A stretch of 64,000 bases of DNA from Brassica napus (taxonomy: Eukaryota > Streptophyta > Magnoliopsida > Brassicales > Brassicaceae), in the NCBI RefSeq assembly GCF_020379485.1, contig NC_063452.1:11883065-11947064 (forward strand), given 5' to 3'. The position numbers and the translations under genes were made by a program. Below are positions 1-12,009 of the stretch, in pieces (position 1 is the stretch's first letter; each line of letters starts with the position of its first letter). Below the pieces are notes generated by a model, which was not told the origin of the DNA, searched no databases, and saw only the letters and a program-made list of their open reading frames with translations.

Positions 1-277
1 GCTTCTTCTCTTCCTGTTCCATCCTTTTCAGCATCCTTCTGAACTCAGGTTCGATGTCCTCAACTGATTCCTCCACCCTAATCAAGTACCCCATGTTTCT
101 CCTGTATTCTTCAAAGCTCAACTCCACCATATCTTCTTCTTCTTCATCTGATATCTCCACCATTTCAACTTCAGTTGGTGTGATATCTGCAACATCATCA
201 TCTGTATCTTCTTGTGGGAGAGGCGGTATGATTCCTCTTGCTGAGAGGCCACAAACAATCGGTTTTCTTGCTTCCAT
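1..277 (-). CDS. Partial acidic ORF inside the Harbinger-like element, unknown function
   Basis: An open frame begins at the ATG on the minus strand at 275-277 and stays open to the window edge, giving about 92 residues. The visible protein starts MEARKPIVCGLSARG. It then has a strongly acidic stretch (runs of Asp and Glu, including DEEEED) and continues with a charged, probably helical segment rich in Glu, Arg and Lys. No catalytic motif is visible and I do not recognise the family. It lies just downstream of, and on the same strand as, the Myb/SANT-like gene that ends at 460. It is therefore probably the second gene, or the start of the second gene, of the same transposon. A Harbinger transposase would be the expected partner, but nothing seen here proves that identity. 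Confidence 0.45.
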   Translation of the reverse strand, partial: MEARKPIVCGLSARGIIPPLPQEDTDDDVADITPTEVEMVEISDEEEEDMVELSFEEYRRNMGYLIRVEESVEDIEPEFRRMLKRMEQEEKK

Positions 278-3200
278 TTCGGTTTCTGTTCCCCTGAAAA
301 GCTAAAAAGTAAAACCATCAACTTATATTTAAAAGACTGATAACATTGATCACAAAGATTATTATATTACACATCAACTTATATTTCTAAGCAAGATTGA
401 TAACATTTATCACAAAGACTACTAATTGACTAACATTGATTTACTTATATTCTAAAGGATTACATTGACAACATTTCAGTAATCAGTTTGTTCTTAAGCG
501 CAACTTCTAATTCACTAAGTGGCTCTGTTTTTGCAAGCAAACTGTCAAGCAGTTTGGTCTTGCTAAGATTATCCTTCATAATTAATTCCTTCGCCTTTAT
601 CTCTCACATTTGCCGCAACTCTTGCAGATTCTTCCCTTCTTCTCCCACTGGCCTTTTAGCCTTCGCCTTTGCTGCCTTAACACCCATAGGCCTAGCCATT
701 GGTTCATCCTCTCCATTGACACTGGGCATAGATGCTGATGACCGAAAAGATTGTTCTTCCCCCACCCTCTTTTTTTTTGAACCAGAGCTTTGTTAACTAC
801 TTCCATAAGTCCCACACCATTTCTGATCATTCCTAAGCTCCCTTCAGGCATGCTCCAACGAGAACTTCACCTTGTAATAAAGAAAATTTCATGTGCAGCC
901 TTCAGAACATCATCTTCACTCTGGCCACTGGTCCTCTGTTTTGTTGCAGCGTCATGTGAACCCACGAACTTACAGACACCCTCATTTATCTTCCCCCACC
1001 TTTGCTTACAGTCATTACAAGAAATATCGGCATTAATAGCGTCGAGAATGTGCAACCATATCGTTTTCGTAGCGTTTCGAAGAACGCCGTGACAGCCGCA
1101 GCTATGGTAGATCCTTCCTCTATCGTAGCGTATTTTCGTGTGCTATAAAAAATAAAGATGCTATAGCGTTTACCCAGTACTATATTAAACTATTTTAATA
1201 GCACTTTGTTTTAGCTAGGACATTATTTTCTATCGCGTTTTTATTTTGCCATGGCATAATTTATATTGACATATTTTCAATGCTATGAAAATTAAAATCG
1301 TTTGCTGAAAATTAAAAAAAATAAAATTGATTATTATTATTATTATTATTATTAAATATTAAATTTTGGTTTACAACTGATTTCGATATATAAATTAAAC
1401 CGGTTTGCAAATGATTTCGGTTGATATTAAAAATTTGGTTTACACCTGATTTCGGTTTACAAATTAAACCAGAAGATTACAAATGTTTTCAGTTTATAAA
1501 TTAAACCAGTTTACATACAAACCGGGTTTAAAACTAATTAACTAACCAAAACATAATTAAGCTTAACCTAAACATAAGCCGCCGCTACCAGAGCGTCCGC
1601 CTCCAGCCTCCGCATGCAGCGCCTCCAGCCTCTAGAGCATCCGCCTCAAGCCTTTGTTCTCTTACTCCAGCCTCCACAACCTCTATTCGCTTACGCCAGT
1701 CGCATACCTCCTCTGGTTCTTCTTCACACGTTCAATTCTTCTACCTTCACCAAAATTAAAACCACACATAAGAGAGATGATGAGATAGTAGTTATTTGTA
1801 GCTCTAAAAAGGAGGAGGGGATTCATTACCATTGACATAGCCAGTATGGAGATGGAGAGACATGGAGCCGTGGGAGAGAGAAAGAGGGAGTCGGAGAAGA
1901 TGGACGTAGGAGCAACACGCTTCTCTTGCCTCAACTTAGTAAAGTCTGCTTTGTTAAGCTTAGTGAAACCCCTAAACAAAAGCCACAAAATTCATGAGTT
2001 CGACAGGGGAGAGAGATGGAAAAGAGAAATCAGTGAGATAAGAGGATGAAGATGGAAGAAATCAGGAAAATCGGTGGTAGAGGTTGACAGAGGAAGAATA
2101 AAAAAAAACTGGGAGATAGAGGAGAAAAAGTTACGACAGAGGAGAGAGAGGGACAAGAGAATAAACACAAAAGGGTTAAATCTGACCATTGGATTAAAGT
2201 ATATCAACGGTTAAGATGGTGATCCGCGCACTTTTGTATTAGTGGTTCATATTTTCAGTCCCTTTGTGTGTTTATTAACCAAAAAAACATTTATGTTGTT
2301 TGTGTTTTGTTATTTTTTTTTTTTTGTCAATTGTGTTTTGTTATTTATTTATTTAACTTTTTAGTTTCTATAACATTTCTTTTTTTTTTACTATAACACA
2401 CTTGTATAAAGTTTTTTCTTTTAAAGAATTAAAATTTAGATTTCAGGTTTTTATTAAGTGGAAATATGGTTTATATTAGGAGTTAGGGTTTAGGGTATGG
2501 AGTTTGATTGAAGATTTAAGGTTTATGTTTGTAAGTTATAACTTAACAATAAAAGACTAAATTTTAAGTTTAATTTTAATATTATAGGTTATGGTCTGAA
2601 AAAAATAGAGTTTTAATTTTTTTTTTGTAACACAAATTAGAGTTTTAGTTATGTTTTGAGTTTAGGGGTTAAAACATACTTAGTGTTTTGGAGTTAAATT
2701 TTATAATCAAGATTAAAAAAATAAATTATAAAGTTATAAAGTTATAATTTTTTAAAGTTTGATAATTACAAATGTTCATTTTGAAATCTACTATAAGTGT
2801 TGGATGTTGAAATTTAAGGCATGTTTAGGGTTTAGATGAGGTGAATTTTTTTTTTTTTCTAATTTATTATCTGTATTAGATTTTCTTTTTATCATATTAC
2901 TAGTTGTGCTATCTTAGGATTTTATGATGAAATATTAACAATTTAGGATTTAGGGCATGTTTAGGGTATAGAATTTGAAATAAAAAATTCTTTTTTTTCT
3001 TCAAATTTATTATTGTTGAAATGTTAATTGTCACATAAATTGTAGTGCAAAATGTAAATCAAAACATTGCAATTTGATCTATATATAAGAAATTATATTT
3101 CATTAATTTTTCAAAACATAAATTATTTCATTTGCTAAGTCTAGGAACTTCATCTACGAACCAATGTCTCAACAAGCTTTAACATATCAAAATTAAAATC

Positions 3201-3489
3201 AAAGAAACCTAAATCATTCTTTGAAGTGAATGCAAGTCTTTGTGGTCTTCCTCTCATGGAAAGTTGCTTTGAGACTAACGCACTGCCAATACAACAACAC
3301 TAGAAGCAATCACAAAGAAGAAAGTGATCATACAATCCCCAACGTGTTCTTCTTCTCAAGTACATTTGAAGTCAGGACAAACCGAGAGGATGACGATAAG
3401 AATCCGAATGCACGGTCGCAGCCTTCGCAATCTCAGCCCGACACCGAGACCCGGCAGTGAAGATGCTCTGGAGCAAGGATTCCATTTTC

Positions 3490-3567
3490 TGTACTCTGGC
3501 ACTCGCAACCCTTGAAGCTTCGTCACTATGTACTCTGGCACTCGCAACCCTTGAAGCTTCGTCACTC
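3490..3567. repeat. 39-bp tandem duplication inside the CACTA element
   Basis: Two head-to-tail copies (3490-3528 and 3529-3567) begin TGTACTCTGGCACTCGCAAC. They are identical except for the last base. Read on the minus strand the repeat duplicates the peptide DEASRVASARV in an open frame of about 65 codons (3372-3569). That frame may be part of a captured gene fragment that I could not identify. Confidence 0.85.
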
Positions 3568-4053
3568 ATCAGGCTCTACACCATTCCAACTGAATCAATA
3601 CCTAGCAGCCTTTAAGATGGGTTCAGTCATCTGCAACAAATATGAAACTTAAACTCAGTAATAAGAGCTACGATCAGATTCAGAGAAAGACAAATAAGAT
3701 CTCACCACAAGCTATCAAACTGCAGTTTCAATACAGTCCAGTCACAGCAAAAGGCGATTCAGACACAAGACAAGCTCCTCAGATGCAAGTAACTCACCAA
3801 ACAGCAACAGGTCTTGTGTATGAGAATGCACTCTCGAAGAAAGAAGAAATAAACATGCATACCTGATAATTAAGAGAAACATAAGCTTTAAAATTTGTTC
3901 AGACATGAGCTTTAAAATTGTTCTAAACTAAAGGAACGAACTTTGGCCATCATCAATGAACCGAACAGCTTTACGCTCACGCTCCCTAACATAAAAAATC
4001 AGCATAAACTAATGCTTACAATGATACTAAAACTGTTTCTTAGACAGAGATAT

Positions 4054-4260
4054 TCATACAAAACATAACTCATTTTCTTGGGCAAGATATATACGATCCC
4101 AAACATCCATAGAAACAGAGACGAACACAATGAAAAGCAATGCCAAATGCTTCGGCCTTTTGAGATGATACGCTGGATTCATATATCTACATAGCCCAAA
4201 ACCAGTTATCGATCTACCTCTTGCAAACAAATCCAAATTCCACTCAGATACAAACATCAT
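4054..4260 (-). pseudogene. Captured exon-1 fragment of a Golgi alpha-mannosidase I (MNS1/MNS2-like)
   Basis: The minus-strand frame reads ARGRSITGFGLCRYMNPAY, then LKRPKHLALLFIVFVSVSM, then VWDRIYLAQENE. As remembered, this is the cytosolic tail, signal anchor and start of the stem of plant class I alpha-mannosidases MNS1 and MNS2, which trim N-glycans in the Golgi. The normal start Met is replaced by Phe, and the reading stops soon after the stem, about where the first intron of the parent gene would begin. No catalytic domain is present. It lies wholly inside the CACTA element, so I read it as a transduplicated fragment and not a functional gene. Family recognition is from memory. Confidence 0.65.
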
Positions 4261-5521
4261 AAGCCTGAGACTGTGTTCATGCTTAGAGGGTCAACACTCG
4301 ATTTTTTAAGCCATCTTCAACACAAGAGCCAAAAGAAAAGAGTCTTAGCTCAGAAGCAACAGGTTACCTGAAATTAAACTTCACAACGATTTCCTTAATC
4401 TCATCGTCAAAACCATCTTCAAACTCGGGTTGCTCTGGAAACAAAGATCAGAAATCACAAACCCTAGAAAATCTCCTTGGAACCAGAAGCACCAGAAATG
4501 TCTGCTTCTTCTACAAAAGAAACAGAGTAGCTAAAAGAAAATGTGAGACCAAATCTAAGGGAGAAAAACTATGGAAAGCCTCAAAGATTCAAGCTTTAGC
4601 TTATAAACATAAAAGAGATGTTACCAGGCTTGCAGAAAGGCAGCCGATGTTACCGTCACTGAAACTCCATCAGCATCTCCGCCGTGGCTCCGTCTCCTCC
4701 TCCGTTAATACTCTTCAATCCCTAGATTTAGTTTCACTGATTCGATTTCAGTAAATCGATTAAAGGGAAACTTAGAGAAACAGATGACCCATAATAGATG
4801 AAGATGGATGATGAAGAAGCTCGATTGAAACAATGGAGAGAAGTTTATTCTTTTTTGTCACGAATGGAGAAGAAGATAAAATAGAGAATTGAGGTTTTTT
4901 TCTTCTGAAGAAAAAAAAAATGAAAAGACCTAGAGAAAAAAAATAGTTCTACTAAAACAAAATATTTTGGTGGCAAAAGTGATATTTTCACTAAGTATTT
5001 GGCACCAATGAATTTTACAAGTATAAAAATTGGATTTTTGTCTTACCGCTTCGTAAAAATCCTGCAAAATACTAAGTAGCGTTGATTTAATGCTATAATA
5101 GAGTTAAACATCCAAACTACCCATTTTTAGTAGCAGTTTGTGAATTCGTGCTACCGTGATGTGCTATCAATACTTATATTTCTTGTAGTGAGTGGCTTTG
5201 CTCTCTCTTAGCCAAACCAACCACCTTGGGACTTGCATTATAATAAGCGGTAATCCTCTTCCAACAGGTTCCTGCTCTTTGCTCATTTCCAACTAGTGGA
5301 TCCTTGGAGGTGTTCAACCATGCACTGATGAGGACCAGGTCTTCAGCTGTTGACCACTTGCACCTTTGCTTACGGTCCTCACCATTTTGTGCACGTGAAG
5401 CAGAACCTCCAAGGTCTGGACTTGGTAAAGAACTCATAAACGGAGTTGGGTATTCATTGTTAGGTAGTTGACTGTTTAGTAGGTGTACAAAGCCAGAAGA
5501 CTGGCTTTGATGAGAATCCAT

Positions 5522-6885
5522 ACAGAGAAGAGTTAGAGAAAAGATGAAGGAGATGAAGTTTATGAAGTAAACGAAGTTAAAGGAAGCTTTAATAGAGGAA
5601 AGTAGATGAAGTTTTAATGTTGCTTTTAATTTCTTTTAATTATTTTAGGAAGTAGTTGTTTGTTGTAGATTTGTTTATATGAAGTTTTAATGTTTGTATA
5701 TGTTTTAATGTTTCTATCTAACAAAGGATACACCATAAATGACAGACATCAAGAAACACGATTTTAATATAGAGGACCTTTTATGATTTAGATTTCAAAT
5801 TACTTATTGCATTTTTGAATTGATCAGCAAAAAGAAACATCAAATCGGAGATGTGTGAATGCTTTAACAAGATGAAAACATGATGATTATACATAGAGCA
5901 AACAAGCAAACAAACTAATAAGCGATCAAAGAAAGAAAGAACAATTCACAGGATGTAAAATTAATCAGCATGGGAAAGCAATTCAAAGAACAACTCAGGT
6001 CTATTTCTATGTTTATCTACCTGTCGCAAACATCAAACAACATCTATATGTAAACAAAAAGACCAGAAGCTTACCAGATGTTCTGTCTGTAGAATGACTC
6101 TTCTTGCGACCCCCTCTGTGATTCAGTACAACCCTCTTCAAAACCTAAAAAAAGGAACAACAAAGCATCAACACTCTTCACAACCAGATTCAACTTATAT
6201 GAATTCAAATTCACCACAAGCTTACCTAAATCTTCTTCTGTATGATGAATCTTGTTGTGGCTACCTCTTTGATTCACGCGATCACACTTGAGAACCTCAA
6301 AAACGCACAAAACATCACATTATGTTCGACCCTGAATCTAACCAACTCAACACACATGATTGTCCTATAAACGATGAAAAAAACACAGTTTACCTTTTGT
6401 TCTTCAACTCCGAGATACACGAAATCATAATAGCTCCTATCTCTACTTTTTTCTGACCGATTTGGCTCACCTGAAGACAAATAAATCATCAAATCAGTTC
6501 TTATTAGGGTTTCAATCCGAGGGTTTGATGACAATATAGGAAGACAATAGAGCAAGAAGAGGATAGAGGAAGAACAGAAGACGATTGAGGGAGATCATAC
6601 CTTCGACGATGTGGTCTGATGGGAGCTTTGCTTCGCCGGGTCCGCAAACACGGCCACCGAGTCGAAGAAGATGAAGCGATCTCTCTCGCGGCTGATTTTG
6701 GCTGGATTTGGTCGGAGAAGAACGGATTCTCTGTGAGAAAGGAGAGAGAGAGAGAGAGACAAAAAGACAGTCACAAGAGACGGCTCCTCCGTAGGGTTTT
6801 CTGGAACCCAGCACTTACCACATTTTTTTTTTAAATGGCATTTTGGGCTTAGGAGCCCAACTAAGATCCAACGTTAAACACGCTC
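5522..6885. mobile_element. Right part of a PIF/Harbinger-like element (5' region of its Myb/SANT gene)
   Basis: The DNA ends at 6885 with ...GTTAAACACGCTC followed by TTA (6886-6888). Read inward on the minus strand this is GAGCGTGTTTAACG, a GAGC-type terminus with a TTA/TAA target site, as is usual for PIF/Harbinger elements. The other end lies outside the window. The stretch holds the 5' leader of the Myb/SANT-like gene. It includes related short blocks near 6100 and 6270 and a GC-richer block at 6600-6800 with a GA run. I see no convincing additional coding sequence. Confidence 0.55.
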
Positions 6886-6905
6886 TTAGTTTTTGAGTTG
6901 TAATA

Positions 6906-6990
6906 GTGTCGATGGGATATGCGGGTACATTGGAGGCTTGGAGCAGAAGTGGCATTCCTCAGAATGTAACGTCTATTGTGGCCAACGTTT
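6906..6990 (+). pseudogene. Broken copy of the methionine gamma-lyase C-terminal end
   Basis: The plus strand reads TCGATGGGATATGCGGGTAC, then CTTGGAGCAGAAGTGG, then CAGAATGTAA and GTCTATTGTGGCCAACG. The same blocks occur in the same order on the minus strand at the end of the intact gene at 17525 and just beyond its stop codon. The copy carries small deletions and an insertion, so it covers only the last 20 or so codons plus some 3' flanking DNA. It begins about 20 bases beyond the Harbinger-like end and is in the opposite orientation to the intact gene. Confidence 0.7.
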
Positions 6991-7636
6991 ATTTCACAAT
7001 GTTCTATGCGTTAAGATCTTTGTTGGTATCTTTATTTCTTTCCTGCCTGAATCACGTTTATCTCCTGTTTTTCTTCTTCTATTTATATCCCAAATAATTG
7101 AATAGAAATTTCATCCAGAAAATGTCTCTACGTACATTCATTACATTTACACTCAAGACTCAAGAGAATTGGACGGTCATTGCAAACCGCTTTATTCTTG
7201 GCCGCTATAACATTAAAAACTCTATAAATTAATGATGAAAGAATTTTGATTTTTATCAATTTATAAAGTTCTTAATTTATAAAATATAGATTTTAAAATT
7301 TTATATAATTTAATGTAAAATAAAACTAATAATAGCTTTACAGTGTTTTTATAACTTTACAGTGTTATTTACTCGTTATATTTAATAGATTCAACTTTAT
7401 CTTTTTATTAGATTATGAGATGTATCAAGACATGTAATATACAAAAATACATATATTTTAGATGTATCTGATAAAATAACATTAAAATGTTAAGAAAATC
7501 AAAAAAAAAGAACGAAGAATTAAAAGAAAATAATGGTTCACAAAAAAAGAAACGGCATAAAAAAAGAAGAATTCCAATTTGGGTCGGGTGAATAAATATA
7601 AATGGATGGATAAAAAAACCAGTTTTCTCTATTCTA

Positions 7637-8060
<424 letters not shown>

Positions 8061-8488
8061 TGAATTTCCTTGTAAATTAATATAAATATTATAATATTTT
8101 TATGCTTATATAAACTTCATATATAATAATTTTTAATTTATGAGTTAACATGACTATAAATCTGTAAAAAATAAAATTTTATTATTTTATCGAATTTTGA
8201 ATCAGTCGAACTCGAGACTGCAAATATTTATTAATCTATCGTACTTATTATCGAATTAATTTATAGAGTTTCTACGGTATCACCATTTTTCTCTTAAATT
8301 CAAAATTAATAATGAAAAAGTATCAAGAGGCAAAGTTATATTTGTGTTCTTAACATGATGCAGTAAATGAAATATGCAAAAGTAAATGGGTATAAAATAA
8401 TGATTTGAATGATAGTGGTGAACTGGGGTTTGGTATTTTTATAATTATATATACTTAAACGAGGATGGGTTAACTAATTTAAATGAAT
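8061..8488. other. AT-rich spacer downstream of the BODYGUARD-like gene
   Basis: No gene is seen. It contains the right inverted ACTCTATAAATTAAT motif and then the 3' flank of the hydrolase gene. Confidence 0.5.
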
Positions 8489-10739
8489 TTAAGTAGTAGA
8501 GGATCTGCGCCAAATGAGCTCAAGCTCACCAGCGAACTCCTTCTGCCTCCCAACCACAATGGTGATGTGGTCTTTATCAGGGACTATGTGGATTCTGGCG
8601 CGTGGAACTCTTCTCTTGACGCCGTAGCTGCACTCCACCGGGATCAGCTCATCACGGCCGCCGTGGAAGACGGAGACGTCACAGTTCACGTTGTCACGGA
8701 CATGGTCAAGATAAGCTTCTATCTTGCTCCCCGATCCGAAGATAATGTTGTGTAGTGTGTGCCATGATGCATTGTGTGTGTGACACAAGAACCCTTCTAT
8801 TAAGTACGTCCGCATCCTGCATATATCATAAGCATCCCAATTATTTACCTTTTTCGTTGCTACAATATATATATATTATTGGAAGAGGTGAAAATGCAAT
8901 AATATTTATGCGCATTTACATTATGTGCAATTTTATTATGCCACAATAAAAGTTTCCTCACGTCGCAAACATTAATGTCAGAATGAAGACAAGATTCAAA
9001 AGTGCCCATGCGACAGTAATTACACTACGTCTGTCTAGTAGTAGATGACTGAGTAGGTAGGTACCTGTTTCTGGTGAGAAGCTTGGTGAGAAATTCCAAC
9101 AAATGGTGGTTTTTGCAAAGGACTAGACTGACGGTGCGGCTAAGGTGCTCGTACCAGCTAGCCACTGAGGCTGCAAAGGCCATGGGAGGCCACACTTCCT
9201 TGGGCGCCATTTGTCTCATCACATACTGTGTCGCTTGCACTCCCTTTGGCACAGAATAATATGGCTGCATTTTCACTTATGTATCAATCACCTAATAATA
9301 GTAACCAGAAGGATTGTTCAAGAAAATTATATATAGTTCGAGTCATGACTCACAGGAGCCAATAAAGTGATTGACTTGATGGCTCCTGGGCGTTTCGCCG
9401 CGAGCGCAAGAGCCAAAATGCACCCCAAGGAGTGAGCGACTACGTGGAATGTCTTGAGTCTGAACTGAGAGATCACTGATCTCTCTATCATCTCTAAATG
9501 CTCTTTCAATGTATACAGTGAATCATTTGGCTTTGGACTTTTCCCGTACCCCAACAAATCCACTGCTAAAAACCTGTAATTCGATTTGGCCGAGTCTGAG
9601 AAGTTTGGGAAAAGAGTCTCCGTCCAAAACGTGGATGATGATAAGAACCCATGTATGAACACTACGTTCTCTTGTGCCTTGTTGTCTGCACATTCAAAAT
9701 TATTCACTTTATCCTCAGGAATTAACTTAACACTGTTACACGTACAATGTGGATTCTTTTTTGCATACTAGTTCATTTTTATCCCATTTTGTAAAAAAAA
9801 TCTTTGAAGGCAATTCCTAACAATGATGGATATTTAACCATGATGAAATGAGACTTTCCATTTTAGTTTAGCAACTAAGTAAATTTATTGTACCAAAGTG
9901 AAACGGCCCAACAGAACGAATAATACATATAAGTATTGTTCTTTGATTTTATCTTAAGGTAGCATGCATTCTTTAAGAACCATTTTTTTTATCTTTCTCA
10001 TGGTAATTTATAACTGCTCTTAGATGATCCTAAGGTTAGCATTGAGAATGCATGCTGCACGAGACACTAGAGAGAGATTAAAAAATCAAAACAGGGGGTT
10101 AAGCTTAGTTACACAAATCTATATTGTTAGTTCTTTTTTTTGGACAACCTATATTGTTAGTTACATTATGTAAAATGTAGATCATGTACCTTTGGGTTGT
10201 TGGACGTTGACAAAAAGAGAAGAGTTGGAAGAGGAAAGCCAAGAAGTGCAGAATGTGCAATGGCAATCAGACCATCTTGGTGTTCTTTGCAACTTCTCGA
10301 CCACCGTGGAATTTACGGTTAGTAGTGTCTTCTTCTTAGTCGACGGTGATCTCTCGTCACTGCATTCCACTGCATTCTTTTTGAAGCACTTCACCAGCTT
10401 GGCAAGAAGTGAAGGACGTGAGTAGAGTGTGTCGGAGATCTCATCCAAATGGATCTTTGTTCTTGTAAGCGAGACCACCTTTGAATACTCTCCTGATCTT
10501 TCCGAGACTATCATTTTCCGGCCTCTGTTCCCTCCGGCCGCCGCTTGTTTGGCCTCGGGCGGCGGACAACAGTAGCAGGGTTTCCACTCCGACTCGAAGA
10601 AGAAATCAAGCGTCCTGTATATGAAGCAAAGCAAAAAATCGACAATGTCGAGGATGAAGAAGACGAAGAAGCCCACACTGCGGTTGAGCCACCGTGAAAA
10701 GCCCATGCTGTGGAGTGTGAGTCCTGTGGAGGATGACAT
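8489..10739 (-). CDS. BDG1: BODYGUARD-type alpha/beta hydrolase, four exons, 469 aa
   Basis: Exons on the minus strand: 10739-10190, 9685-9354, 9264-9065 and 8816-8489. All introns are GT-AG, and the phases join to 1410 nt (469 aa plus stop), the length I remember for Arabidopsis BODYGUARD1. Residues about 20-48 form a hydrophobic membrane segment. The hydrolase core has FIHGF (193-197), the nucleophile elbow AHSLG (Ser269), the acid in GGRDELIP (Asp416) and the base in PDKDHITIV (His444), so the triad is intact. BDG1 is an epidermal extracellular hydrolase needed for normal cutin and cuticle structure. The start is the only in-frame ATG before the membrane segment (MSSSTGLTL). Its neighbour is methionine gamma-lyase, as in Arabidopsis. 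A 159-bp duplication lies about 1 kb upstream. Confidence 0.93.
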
Positions 10740-11692
10740 GTATGTATGATGGTGATGTATGTAAATGGGTGAGAAATAATATCATACTCATGTTCATGAA
10801 GAAAGAGAGAGAGAGAGAGCAGGTAGCAGATAGATGAATTTATTGATCGCATTTAACATACATTGTTGGCTTAAATGATGAAATTGGGTGGTCGTTGAAT
10901 CTTTTTCTCACCACTCGCCCACGCATATCCAGCACACACCACACTTCACTTGCATTTATTTATTTATTTTGGACAACAAATTTATTTTATTTTTTTATTA
11001 TTTGTTCCAGAGCTTCAATACTTGGCAACATGTGGTGTCCATTGGTCGTGTCGGGTGATACAATCCACAAACCATTATAGTTTCTTACTTAATTTACACA
11101 CAGCACAATGTCAATTAAGCCAGCATGCATGAAGGGTTCCTTTGCGTTTATGTTTCCAACTTGTTAACATAAAAAGAGCAAACAAATCGAATTCAAACAG
11201 TTACCATTTAATAAATTTTATAATATAAGATATTATTTATAAAACACACACAAAAATTAAAAAACTTAGTTTTAAAAAATATATATACTAATAAGTTTAA
11301 GTGTTTAATGTAATCCAATCAACATCAGTGTGTTTCTTAGTTAACAAATAACAATCACAACTAATAACAAGAGTAAACTTATTTGATGGAAAACAAATTA
11401 TCAGAGTAAAAAACGTTTAATGTCAAAAACAACATGTTTAATTTTTTTTTTCTGTCAAAAACATGTTTAATTTCTTTATATAAATAAACAATAAAAACGT
11501 AGATAGTCAATATGAAACTCTACATGCATTGTTTGGTAAGATTGTTAATGAGAGATTTGGCCAAACTGACTTTAGGTGTCTAAAACTACAAGAGCTGAAG
11601 AGCACAACTAAATGTACGAATATATATATATATGATATTAATTAATGTGAAACTGAAACTAATCTACATCAAATCACTGAAGTAGTGGCATA
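10740..11692 (-). promoter_or_regulatory. Upstream region of the BODYGUARD-like gene
   Basis: This is about 950 bp between the hydrolase start and the tandem duplication. It has a short GA run near 10802-10820, likely in the 5' leader, and is otherwise AT-rich. No TATA box could be assigned with confidence. No other gene is seen. Confidence 0.4.
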
Positions 11693-12009
11693 TTGATGGA
11701 AAGCGTTGTAAATGTTGATAGCGAAATAAGAAGAATGAGAAGTGATAACAGTGGTGACATGTGGCTATCTAACTCAAAGCCATCACTCTGAATGCCCACC
11801 GGTCCATCTAAACAGTTTCCTGGCTGACCCATTTTTAGTCAATTGTACATGTTGATGGAAAGCGTTGTAAATGTTGATAGCGAAATAAGAAGAATGAGAA
11901 GTGATAACAGTGGTGACATGTGGCTATCTAACTCAAAGCCATCACTCTGAATGCCCACCGGTCCATCTAAACAGTTTCCTGGCTGACCCATTTTTAGTCA
12001 ATTGTACAA
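11693..12009. repeat. 159-bp tandem duplication, almost identical copies
   Basis: Copy 1 is 11693-11851 and copy 2 is 11852-12009. They match base for base by eye except at the last one or two positions. The unit starts TTGATGGAAAGCGTTGTAAA. It is less AT-rich than its surroundings and contains GACATGTGG (an E-box-like CACATG on the other strand) and GCCCACCGGTCC. Near identity means a recent duplication. Its place upstream of the hydrolase suggests a possible regulatory role, but that is inference. Confidence 0.95.

Larger units (their letters stand above)
1013..5190. mobile_element. Non-autonomous CACTA (En/Spm-like) transposon with captured gene fragments
   Basis: The right end read on the minus strand starts CACTACAAGAAATAT, the classic CACTA terminus. 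The left end read on the plus strand starts CATTACAAGAAATAT, one base different. Both ends are flanked by the trinucleotide AGT (1010-1012 and 5191-5193), the 3-bp target duplication expected for the superfamily. Subterminal DNA at both ends has repeated TAGCGT and GCTAT motifs. No transposase frame is visible in the 4.18 kb. The interior has an AT-rich left half, a 39-bp direct duplication and gene-like fragments in the right half. It sits inside the Myb/SANT-like gene. Confidence 0.88.
460..5521 (-). pseudogene. Myb/SANT-like (PIF/Harbinger-associated, 'GST T3-like') gene split by a CACTA element
   Basis: The first part (5521 down to 5191) encodes MDSHQSQSS, a QLPNNEYPTPF region and a SANT-like core (KWSTAEDLVLISAWLNTSKD, then WKRITAYYN). 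The second part (1012 down to 460) continues with CKQRWGKINEGVCKFVGS, SGQSEDDVLKAAHEIFF, a KWCGTYGSS stretch and a Lys-rich tail ending at the TAA at 460-462. This is the protein family often labelled glutathione S-transferase T3-like in Brassicaceae. It has no GST domain and is linked to PIF/Harbinger elements as a DNA-binding partner. Removing 1013-5190 and one AGT copy joins the two parts in frame (H then CKQRW). The second part also carries a frameshift near 875 and stops, for example where LEHA is followed by TGA, so the gene is dead for reasons besides the insertion. Confidence 0.75.

Noticed and set aside
1614..2207. Overlapping short frames on both strands inside the CACTA element
   Set aside because: No family match, low-complexity composition and no splice-consistent extension; treated as chance frames.
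2450..2980. TTTAGGGTTTAGGG-like phrases suggesting interstitial telomere repeats
   Set aside because: Units are irregular and few; such phrases are common in AT-rich plant spacers. The same holds for 45540-45860.
8483..8755. Plus-strand frame of 90 codons over the hydrolase
   Set aside because: It is the antisense shadow of the last BODYGUARD-like exon.
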